Source: Kribbella turkmenica
GTDB taxonomy: Bacteria; Actinomycetota; Actinomycetes; Propionibacteriales; Kribbellaceae
NCBI RefSeq assembly: GCF_004348725.1
Contig: NZ_SMKR01000017.1
Location: 1 to 60,451, forward strand
Reading direction: 5' to 3'
Length of the DNA: 60,451 bases
Below are positions 8,613 to 15,205 of the stretch, piece after piece. A model generated the notes under the pieces. The model did no database searches and was not told the DNA's origin. It saw only the letters and a program-made list of their open reading frames with translations. Every line of letters begins with the position of its first letter. Position 1 is the first letter of the stretch. The translations under genes and the position numbers were made by a program.

Positions 8613-9860
8613 TCAGCCGTGCGAGCCGCCGCCCGGCGTGCAGGTCGGCGTGGTCGGGTCGGTGCTTGCGCACGGCGAACTGGTCGGCGTGTCCGACGGG
8701 GTCGGAGTCGGCGTCGGGGTCGGCGTCGGCGTGGGGGTCGGCGTCGGCGTCGGCGTGGGAGTCGGCTTCGGGGTCGGCGTCGGACGCGTCGTCGGCCGGG
8801 TCGGCTTGTGCGTCGGCTCCTTGGTCGGCGTGTCCGCCGGGTCCGGCACGGTCGGCTCGTGCGTCGTCGTCGCCGGCGCGGTCGGCTTCGGCGTCGCCGA
8901 CGTCGACGTCGCCGTCGCCGGCTTGTCGTCCGCGACGTCCGGCACCTCGCGCGGGTCCACCTTGCGCTCGGCGTTGCCGCTCGACCTGGCGACCGACAGG
9001 CTGCCCTTCTCGTTCGGGATGAGCACCGCGTTCTTGCTGTAGACCCGCATCCACTTCAGCACGGTGGCGACGAAGTCCTTGGAGTGCTGGTACCGCAGCA
9101 GGGACGCGACCAGGTCCCGCGGGCTCTTCAGGTCGCCGCCCTCGGAGCACAGGTACACCGCGACCGTGGTGACCGCGTCGTACACGTTGTTCGGGTTGCG
9201 GAAGCCGTCACCGTTGCCGTCGGCGCCGAACTCGGTCCACACCTGCGGGATGATCTGCATCGGCCCGACGGCCCGGTCCCAGGTGAGGTCGCCGTCGTAC
9301 CGGCCCTTGTCGGAGTCGGTGATCCGGCCGTTGCCGCCGCGGCCGTTCAGCACCGGGCCGAGGATCTTCCCCCGGGTGGTGCCGGCCACGTCGACCCGGC
9401 CGCCGCTGGCGTGGTCGGACTCGACCTTGCCGATCCCGGCCAGCAACGGCCAGGTGAGACCACAGTTCGGCCGGACCACGGCGAGATTCGCGGTGGCGCG
9501 GCGGTAGGCGGGGAAAACCCCGCGCGGGATGCCGTTGACGGCACCTGGTCGTCCCGGCCGGACCACGGACCGGCCGTCGGTCGCACCCTGCACGGGCACG
9601 TCGGCACGGGCAGGCTTGTCCGAACCGAGCCGGCCGTCCACTCCGGGACGCTGCGGAACGATCATCGTCAGTTCGTCGAACTCACCGCTGTTGAGCCCGG
9701 CTCCAGGCGACGGAGCGACCGGACTGTCCGCCGCGAGCCGGCCGGAGGCACCGGCCCCGCCCGAGGCGACTGTCACGATGGCCCCGACCAGGAGCGGGGC
9801 CGTGCACAGTGAAGCGATGATGATTTTGACCCGACGGTTACCACTACGGGTTAGGCGCAT
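8613..9860 (-). CDS. Secreted lytic transglycosylase (SLT_2/MltB-like) with Pro-Thr tail
   Basis: 415 residues. A membrane signal segment (about 12-36), a linker, then the SLT domain at about 120-260: TWPLLAGIGKVESDHASGG with catalytic Glu, WDRAVGPMQIIPQVWTEFG, YDAVTTVAVYLCSEGG. It cleaves the MurNAc-GlcNAc bond of peptidoglycan to the anhydro product. The C-terminal 100 residues are a Pro/Thr tail, with about twelve PT dipeptides, ending in a Cys pair (SPCASTDPTTPTCTPGGG). ATG 9860 follows GAGGGG. A paralogue lies immediately upstream in the same direction, suggesting tandem duplication. The Pro/Thr tail could span the wall or be glycosylated (inference). Confidence 0.88.
   Translation of the reverse strand: MRLTRSGNRRVKIIIASLCTAPLLVGAIVTVASGGAGASGRLAADSPVAPSPGAGLNSGEFDELTMIVPQRPGVDGRLGSDKPARADVPVQGATDGRSVVRPGRPGAVNGIPRGVFPAYRRATANLAVVRPNCGLTWPLLAGIGKVESDHASGGRVDVAGTTRGKILGPVLNGRGGNGRITDSDKGRYDGDLTWDRAVGPMQIIPQVWTEFGADGNGDGFRNPNNVYDAVTTVAVYLCSEGGDLKSPRDLVASLLRYQHSKDFVATVLKWMRVYSKNAVLIPNEKGSLSVARSSGNAERKVDPREVPDVADDKPATATSTSATPKPTAPATTTHEPTVPDPADTPTKEPTHKPTRPTTRPTPTPKPTPTPTPTPTPTPTPTPTPTPTPSDTPTSSPCASTDPTTPTCTPGGGSHG
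8692..8790. repeat. Low-complexity GTCGGC-type hexanucleotide repeat
   Basis: A run of GTCGGn hexamers (GTCGGC/GTCGGG/GTGGGn) encodes the Pro-Thr tail of the transglycosylase on the other strand. Length could vary by slippage. Confidence 0.8.
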
Positions 9861-9886
9861 AGTCCCCTCAACGATCCATACGCCAG

Positions 9887-9915
9887 AAAGTTACATCAAG
9901 ACGACGCAAAGTTAC
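9887..9915 (-). promoter_or_regulatory. Direct repeat GTAACTTT upstream of transglycosylase
   Basis: On the minus strand GTAACTTT occurs at 9908-9915 and 9887-9894, exactly 21 bp apart (two helical turns), about 30-55 nt upstream of the transglycosylase ATG. GTAAC direct repeats are reminiscent of sites bound by the wall regulator MtrA, whose known targets include wall hydrolases. The assignment is tentative. Confidence 0.35.
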
Positions 9916-9983
9916 CTGAGCCGCCAACACACCTGACAACGGGCGCCGTTCCCGCCTGGATCCGGCCGTTCCGGGCGCGCGGA

Positions 9984-10010
9984 CCGGGGTAACCTGCCCG
10001 GTTACCCCGG
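9984..10010. terminator. Inverted repeat after the second transglycosylase gene
   Basis: CCGGGGTAAC (9984-9993) and GTTACCCCGG (10001-10010) pair perfectly over 10 bp around a 7-nt loop, 21 nt past the stop of the leftward upstream gene. It is probably a U-less terminator; an operator is possible because the arms contain GTAAC. Confidence 0.6.
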
Positions 10011-10030
10011 GCTGAAACCTACCGGCTCAG

Positions 10031-11395
10031 CTACCGGGCTTCGGTGCCTGGTGTCGACTCCCCCGCCGGGGTCGCGCACGGGTCCGGCGTCGGGGTGGCC
10101 GTCGGCGTCGCGGTGGGCGCCGGCGTCTCACATCCCGGGGTGTTGGTGGGCGTCGGCGTAGGCGTCTCCGAGGGCGTCTCGGACGGGGTCCCGGAGGGAG
10201 TCTCCGACGGCGTCTCGGAGGGCGTCTCCGACGGCGTCTCGGAGGGCGTCTCGGTCGGCGTCTCGGACGGGGTGCCCGGGGTCTTCGTCGGCGTGGACGT
10301 CGGGCTGTCCGACGGCGTCGGCCTGGTCGTCGGCTTCGTCGTCATCGGCGGTTTCTGCGTCGTCGGCGGCTTCGACGTCGTGGCCGGCTTCGAGGTGCTC
10401 GGCGGCGGGGCGGTCGTCGTCCGCGACACCGTCGGCGCCGGCGTGGGCGTCGAGGTCGTCGCCGGGGTGTTCGTGTCGCTGTCGGAACGGGTGGGGTCGT
10501 TCGAGTGGTCCACGTTGCCGTTGTCGTCGACCGGCGGGTCGATCGTGCCGTCGGTGTCCGGGATCGTCACCGTCTGGTTCGCGTACGACTGCATCCACCG
10601 GAGCACGGTGGACACGTAGTCCATCGAGTGGTTGTAGCGCAGCACCGCCTGGACCAGGCCCTGCGGGTCGGCCAGGTTCGCCCCGCCCGAGCACAGGTAG
10701 TCGCCGGCCGCCCGGGCCGCGTCGTAGATGTTGTGCGGGTTCTTCACGCCGTCACCGTTGCCGTCCGCCCCGAACGCCTTCCACGTCCCCGGGATGAACT
10801 GCATAGGGCCGACCGCGCGGTCCCAGGAGGTGTTGCCGTCGTACAGGCCCTGGTCGGTGTCGGTGATCGCGGCGATCCCCGGGCCGCCGTCGAGGACCGG
10901 GCCGAGGATCTTGCCGCGGGTGTTGCCGCTGGCGTCCAGCCTGCCGCCGCTGGCGTGCGCGGACTCGACCTTGCCGATCCCGGCCAGCAGCGGCCAGGTG
11001 ATGTGACAGCCCGGCTTCGCCAGGGCCAGGTCGTTGGCAGCCTTCTGGTACGCCGCCAGCACCGTGCCCGGAATGCCCGACGGGTTCCCGGTGATCCCCG
11101 GGATCGGCTGCACCGGACCGTCGACCGCACCGGTCACCGGCACCTGGATCTGCGACTTCTCCTGGGTCGGCAAGCTGCCGTCGGCACCCGGCCGGCTCGG
11201 GAGGTTGTCGGCCAACTCGTCGAACTGGGCGTCCTGGCGCGGCTGGGCCAGCGCGTGGGCGTCCACGATGAACGTGTTCGAGGTGACGCCCCCGGCGACG
11301 AAGACGGCGACCATGGCGGTGGGCGGAGCCAAGATGACCCAGGTGGCGGTCAGCTTCCCCCGCCACGTGTCCAGGTTCCTGAACTGCTGCCTCAT
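10031..11395 (-). CDS. Secreted lytic transglycosylase paralogue with PSET-repeat tail
   Basis: 454 residues from ATG 11395 (MRQQFRNLDTWRGKL), preferred because GAAGGA lies 9 nt upstream; a GTG at 11425 is in frame. A membrane signal segment is at about 18-40. The SLT domain at about 125-265 is strongly similar to the neighbouring paralogue: GIGKVESAHASGGRLDASG (catalytic Glu), WDRAVGPMQFIPGTWKAFG, YDAARAAGDYLCSGG. A long Thr/Pro/Ser tail contains about ten PSET/PTET units and a terminal Cys pair (GCETP ... DPCATP). It cleaves peptidoglycan glycan strands outside the membrane. A candidate sigma-70 promoter lies 50-80 nt upstream. Confidence 0.88.
   Translation of the reverse strand: MRQQFRNLDTWRGKLTATWVILAPPTAMVAVFVAGGVTSNTFIVDAHALAQPRQDAQFDELADNLPSRPGADGSLPTQEKSQIQVPVTGAVDGPVQPIPGITGNPSGIPGTVLAAYQKAANDLALAKPGCHITWPLLAGIGKVESAHASGGRLDASGNTRGKILGPVLDGGPGIAAITDTDQGLYDGNTSWDRAVGPMQFIPGTWKAFGADGNGDGVKNPHNIYDAARAAGDYLCSGGANLADPQGLVQAVLRYNHSMDYVSTVLRWMQSYANQTVTIPDTDGTIDPPVDDNGNVDHSNDPTRSDSDTNTPATTSTPTPAPTVSRTTTAPPPSTSKPATTSKPPTTQKPPMTTKPTTRPTPSDSPTSTPTKTPGTPSETPTETPSETPSETPSETPSETPSGTPSETPSETPTPTPTNTPGCETPAPTATPTATPTPDPCATPAGESTPGTEAR
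10150..10280. repeat. Imperfect 12-nt tandem repeat encoding PSET units
   Basis: Units of the form GGCGTCTCSGAS repeat about ten times and encode Pro-Ser-Glu-Thr on the minus strand. This is a coding minisatellite, probably length-variable between strains. Confidence 0.8.
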
Positions 11396-11446
11396 CCGAG
11401 CCGTCCTTCGACGTTCGCAGTACACGGTGCTTCGGGCGTAGGCACG

Positions 11447-11474
11447 ATCTTAGCCGTCCAGGGTCTACGGACAA
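11447..11474 (-). promoter_or_regulatory. Candidate promoter of the PSET-tail transglycosylase
   Basis: Read on the minus strand: TTGTCC, 16-nt spacer, TAAGAT. The -10 lies about 50 nt upstream of the chosen ATG. Match by eye only. Confidence 0.5.
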
Positions 11475-11558
11475 CCGGTCACGGTGCGCCGTATTCGATT
11501 GCCGCGCCCGCGGCACGGCGCGGCGGTGGGGCCGTTGGTTCCCGGCCCTCCCTCGTCC

Positions 11559-13127
11559 CTACCGGCCGCCGCCGAGCATCTTCTTCAGGTCGTCCGGGAG
11601 CTCGAAGTCGCCGCCGTTCTGGCCGCCGCCGAACGCGGCCGGCAGCTGGCCCGGCTGCGGCTCCGACGGCTGCCGGCTGCCCTGGTTCGCCCGCTTGGCG
11701 GGGTTGCCCGAGCCGCGCTTCTTGCCCTTCTTCGCCTGCTGCTTCGCCTTCCGGGCGCCGCCGCCACCGGCCATGCCCGGCATCCCGGGCATCCCGGGCA
11801 TGTTCGGCAGGCCCTTGCCGGTCGCCATCGCGTTCATCATCTTGCGGGCCTCGAAGAACCGCTCGACCAGGCCGCTGACGGTGGCGACCTCGGTGCCGGA
11901 ACCCTTCGCGATCCGGGCCCGGCGGGAGCCGTTGATGATGTTCGGGTCGGCCCGCTCGGCCGGGGTCATCGAGTGGATGACCGCCTCGATCCGGTCGATC
12001 TCACGCTCGTCGAAGTTCTCCAGCTGGTCCTTGAACTGGTTCGCGCCCGGCAGCATGCCGAAGATCTTCGTCAGCGGACCCATCTTGCGGACCGACTGCA
12101 TCTGGGCGAGGAAGTCGTCCAGGGTGAAGTCCTTGCCGCCCTTCTTCTGCAGCTTGGCCGCGGTCTTGGCGGCCTGCTCCGCGTCGAAGGTGCGCTCGGC
12201 CTGCTCGATCAGGCTCATCACGTCACCCATGCCGAGGATGCGCGAGGCCATCCGGTCGGGGTGGAAGACGTCGAAGTCCTCGAGCTTCTCGCCGTTGCTG
12301 GCGAACATCACCTGGCGGCCGGTGACCTGCGCGATCGACAGCGCGGCACCACCGCGAGCGTCACCGTCCAGCTTGGACAGGACGACGCCGTCGAAGCCGA
12401 CCCCGTCCAGGAACGCCTGGGCCGTGGTGACCGCGTCCTGACCGATCATCGCGTCGACCACGAACAGGATCTCGTCCGGGGTGACCGCGTCCCGGATGTC
12501 CGCGGCCTGCTTCATCAGCTCCTCGTCGACACCCAGCCGGCCGGCCGTGTCGACGATCACCACGCTGTGCTGCTTGGTCCGGGCCTCGTCCATCGCCCTC
12601 CGGGCGACGTCCACCGGGTCGCCCACGCCGTTGCCCGGCTCGGGCGCGAACACCGGTACGCCGGCCCGCTCGCCGACCACCTGCAGCTGGGTCACCGCGT
12701 TCGGCCGCTGGAGGTCGGCCGCGACCAGCATCGGCGTCTGGTGGCGGGTCTCCTTCAGCCACTTGGCCAGCTTCCCGGCCAGGGTCGTCTTACCGGCACC
12801 CTGCAGACCGGCCAGCATGATCACCGTCGGCGGCCGCTTCGCCATCCGCAGCTCACGGGTCTCGCCACCGAGGATCGTCACCAGTTCCTCGTTGACGATC
12901 TTGATGACCTGCTGCGCCGGGTTCAGCCCGCCGCGGACCTCGGACCCGCTCGCCCGCTCACGGACGGCGCCGATGAACTCCTTCACCACCGGCAGCGCGA
13001 CATCCGCCTCCAGCAGCGCGATCCGGATCTCCCGCGTCGTCGCCTCGATGTCGGCATCGGTCAGCTTGCCCTTACCACGCAGGTTCTTGAAGGTCGCCGA
13101 CAACCGATCAGAAAGCGTATCGAACAC
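11559..13127 (-). CDS. ffh: Signal recognition particle protein Ffh (SRP54)
   Basis: 522 residues. N domain, then the GTPase G domain with GLQGAGKTTLAGKLA (P-loop, about 104-118), VDTAGRLG, and KLDGDARGG, followed by the Met-rich M domain that binds 4.5S RNA and signal sequences (MGDVMSLIEQ, QFKDQLENF, IINGSRRARIAKGSG). The C-terminus is a Gly/Met/Lys/Gln-rich tail (MPGMPGMPGM). It targets nascent membrane proteins co-translationally to FtsY. A divergent promoter region separates it from the arginase-family gene. In many actinobacteria rpsP follows ffh; here the next gene downstream is a transglycosylase. Confidence 0.97.
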   Translation of the reverse strand: MFDTLSDRLSATFKNLRGKGKLTDADIEATTREIRIALLEADVALPVVKEFIGAVRERASGSEVRGGLNPAQQVIKIVNEELVTILGGETRELRMAKRPPTVIMLAGLQGAGKTTLAGKLAKWLKETRHQTPMLVAADLQRPNAVTQLQVVGERAGVPVFAPEPGNGVGDPVDVARRAMDEARTKQHSVVIVDTAGRLGVDEELMKQAADIRDAVTPDEILFVVDAMIGQDAVTTAQAFLDGVGFDGVVLSKLDGDARGGAALSIAQVTGRQVMFASNGEKLEDFDVFHPDRMASRILGMGDVMSLIEQAERTFDAEQAAKTAAKLQKKGGKDFTLDDFLAQMQSVRKMGPLTKIFGMLPGANQFKDQLENFDEREIDRIEAVIHSMTPAERADPNIINGSRRARIAKGSGTEVATVSGLVERFFEARKMMNAMATGKGLPNMPGMPGMPGMAGGGGARKAKQQAKKGKKRGSGNPAKRANQGSRQPSEPQPGQLPAAFGGGQNGGDFELPDDLKKMLGGGR

Positions 13128-13170
13128 GAAACAGTCCGTTCTCCAGAGAAGACTCAGTACAACCCCACCG

Positions 13171-13198
13171 AGTCTACCCGGACGAAGATCGTTGACAG
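13171..13198 (-). promoter_or_regulatory. Candidate ffh promoter
   Basis: Minus strand CTGTCA, 16-nt spacer, TAGACT; the -10 is about 45 nt upstream of the ffh start. Its -35 overlaps the TTGACA of the divergent promoter on the other strand. Confidence 0.5.
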
Positions 13199-13220
13199 CC
13201 GGGTCGGCGGCCAGCAGGAT
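13192..13220 (+). promoter_or_regulatory. Candidate promoter of the arginase-family gene
   Basis: TTGACA (13192-13197), 17-nt spacer, CAGGAT (13215-13220). The predicted start of transcription falls in the left arm of the adjoining inverted repeat. Confidence 0.5.
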
Positions 13221-13250
13221 CTAACCACTTATAGTCCTCATAGTGGTTAG
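13221..13250. promoter_or_regulatory. Operator-like inverted repeat
   Basis: CTAACCACT (13221-13229) and AGTGGTTAG (13242-13250) form perfect 9-bp arms around 12 nt. It covers the expected transcription start and reaches to within 9 nt of the GTG start, so a bound repressor would block transcription. The regulator is unknown. Confidence 0.6.
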
Positions 13251-13259
13251 GGGTTGGCT

Positions 13260-14138
13260 GTGGCGCAGCGGCGGGTCGTGGTGGACGGGCCTTCGAACCT
13301 GGGGTTGCGGCCGCCGGTGGCGGAAAGCGTACCGGGGTGTTACAAGCTGGCGGGGGCGGTGCGGGACCAGGGGTTCCTGCGGCGGATCGGGGCCGAGGAC
13401 GCGGGGTGTGTGACGCCACCGCGGTACGACCGGGCGGGGTGGAAGCCCGGCGACGGCGTGTTCAACGCCGCCGCGATGGCGGCGTACACGGTGAAGCTGG
13501 CCGATCGGTTGACGAGACTGCTCGACGACGGGCGGTTCGTGGTGCTGCTCGGGGGTGAGTGCAGCAATGTGCTCGGGCCGGCGCTGGCGTTGAAGCGTCG
13601 TGGACGGTACGGCGTGGTCTACCTCGACGGGCACTCGGACTTCCGGACGGCCGACAACTCGCCGCACGTCGGGGCCGCCGGCGGCGAGGCGCTCGCGTTG
13701 ATCACCGGGCGCGGACAGGCGGACCTCACCGACCTCGAGCAGCGGGGCCCGTACGTCGAGAACGCGGCCCTGCTCGGCATCCGGGAGGACGACGAGTACG
13801 TCGACGACGTGAAGGCCGCCGGGATCCCGGTCTGGCCGGCGCTCCGGATCGCCGAGGACCCGGGGGAGGCCGCGAGCGGCGTCCTCGAGCACCTGACGGA
13901 CCTCGACGGGTTCTGGGTGCACCTGGACGTCGACATCCTGGACGCGGCGATCATGCCGGCGGTCGACAGCCCGGACCCGGGCGGCATCAGCCACACCCAC
14001 CTGGCCGAACTGCTGCGACCGTTGCTCGCGGCACCCACCTGCGTGGGCCTCGACGTCGGCATCTTCGACCCCGACCTGGACCCCGACGGCCGGTACGCCG
14101 CCGAGCTCACCGACACCCTGGTCGCGGCGCTGAGCTAG
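13260..14138 (+). CDS. Arginase/agmatinase-superfamily protein (GGEC variant)
   Basis: 292 residues from GTG 13260 (AGGGG about 6 nt upstream; TTG 13254 is in frame). Ureohydrolase motifs are present: VVLLGGECSNVLG (98-102), YLDGHSDF (Asp123, His125, Asp127) and VHLDVDILD with AVDSPDPGG. The first Mn ligand, His in the usual GGDHS, is Cys here, and the preceding Asp is Glu. GGDC forms occur in a bacterial subgroup of the superfamily, so substrate and metal use may differ from true arginase. It is monocistronic behind its own operator and overlaps the convergent DUF2332 gene by 4 nt at the stop codons. Confidence 0.8.
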   Translation: MAQRRVVVDGPSNLGLRPPVAESVPGCYKLAGAVRDQGFLRRIGAEDAGCVTPPRYDRAGWKPGDGVFNAAAMAAYTVKLADRLTRLLDDGRFVVLLGGECSNVLGPALALKRRGRYGVVYLDGHSDFRTADNSPHVGAAGGEALALITGRGQADLTDLEQRGPYVENAALLGIREDDEYVDDVKAAGIPVWPALRIAEDPGEAASGVLEHLTDLDGFWVHLDVDILDAAIMPAVDSPDPGGISHTHLAELLRPLLAAPTCVGLDVGIFDPDLDPDGRYAAELTDTLVAALS

Positions 14139-15184
14139 GCCGAGGGCTCCCAGACGAGATCCTGCCCGTGGGGTTCGGCACGTCCGAGGATGCGGCGCCG
14201 GCCGGTCGGCCAGACCTGGAGCTCGACCAGGAAGTCGGAGGGACCGTCGGGCGTCCGGCGCAGCGGTTCGAGTCGCAGCCGGGCCAGTGGGGAGCTGTCG
14301 TCCGCCCGGGCGCCGAGCTCGGCCAGGCGTTCGTCCACCGCGGCCCGGTCGTCGCGGGTGAGGTACTGCCACATGATCGAGTGCCAGACGACGGTCACGT
14401 GCCCGGCCGAGAGCTCCAGCCCACGCACGAACGAGACCGCGTCCTCCCGTCGTACGTCGGCCGGCACCTGACGCGCGACGTCGAGCGCCCCGCGCAACCG
14501 GGCCAGCCGCGCCGGCATGTCCGGCCACACGTACGACGTCAGGGTCCGCGCGCCTTCCTCGGACAACGGGTCCACCGGCGCGATGTCGCTGCCCACCCGC
14601 TCGGCGATCCGCAGCGACACCGGCTTCAGCGCCTGCCCGGACCACGCGTCGTCGAACACCACCGGGCTGTCTGCCCGGCCGAACACGGTCCCGTCAGCAG
14701 CCTTGTAGCGGAAGTGGTCCGGCCGGAGGTTCAGCCCACCGCTCGCCCCGATCTCGAACAGCCGCACGGGCAGCGGCATTGCGGCGACCAGTTGGAGCAT
14801 GCCGCCGTACAGCGCGGCTGCCCGGCCGACTTCGTTCGTCTGCGGCGGCTGCGTCAGCAACGACCTCAGCTCGGCCTGCCGGGACTGCAGCACCTGCTCG
14901 AACGCCTCCCACCCGAGCACCGGGTCCCACGACCCACCCACGCTCGGGTAGAACGCGGCCAGCTCCGGTGCCTGTCCTGCCAGCACCAACCGGTGCACAG
15001 AGCCCAACAACCGCAGAGCGATCGCATCACCGAACGAACGGTCCTCGTAGCCGGCCAGTACGCCGGTGGACACGCCGCCGACCTCGTAGTCGTCCACGAG
15101 AAGCCGGCACAGCTCGGCGTACATCGCCGACCCGAGGTCCTCGCAGGCGACCGCCTGACGCTGGAGAGTCTCTACGACATGCAC
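14135..15184 (-). CDS. DUF2332 family protein
   Basis: 349 residues. The family signature is clear: helical N-terminus (LLGSVHRLVLAGQAPELAAFYPS), PPQTNEVGRAAALYGG, LFEIGASGGLNLRPDHFRY, and a late VVWHSIMWQYLT. The EIGASGGLN motif resembles an SAM-methyltransferase glycine loop, so a Rossmann fold is possible, but the family has no proven activity. It lies 21 nt downstream of glnD in the same direction, which could place it at the tail of the nitrogen operon. No signal peptide or membrane helix. Confidence 0.85.
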   Translation of the reverse strand: MHVVETLQRQAVACEDLGSAMYAELCRLLVDDYEVGGVSTGVLAGYEDRSFGDAIALRLLGSVHRLVLAGQAPELAAFYPSVGGSWDPVLGWEAFEQVLQSRQAELRSLLTQPPQTNEVGRAAALYGGMLQLVAAMPLPVRLFEIGASGGLNLRPDHFRYKAADGTVFGRADSPVVFDDAWSGQALKPVSLRIAERVGSDIAPVDPLSEEGARTLTSYVWPDMPARLARLRGALDVARQVPADVRREDAVSFVRGLELSAGHVTVVWHSIMWQYLTRDDRAAVDERLAELGARADDSSPLARLRLEPLRRTPDGPSDFLVELQVWPTGRRRILGRAEPHGQDLVWEPSA

Positions 15185-15205
15185 GGTGCCGAGACTAGGC
15201 CGACA

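Noticed and set aside
8692-8790. A CRISPR-like short repeat array
   Set aside because: The repeats are six-base coding units without spacers and encode the Pro-Thr tail.
10150-10280. A second repeat array that could be CRISPR
   Set aside because: Continuous 12-nt coding units for PSET, with no spacers.
13243-13260. A leaderless start at GTG 13243 for the arginase-family gene
   Set aside because: TATAGT-N7-GTG looks right but the GTG is not in the frame of the gene.
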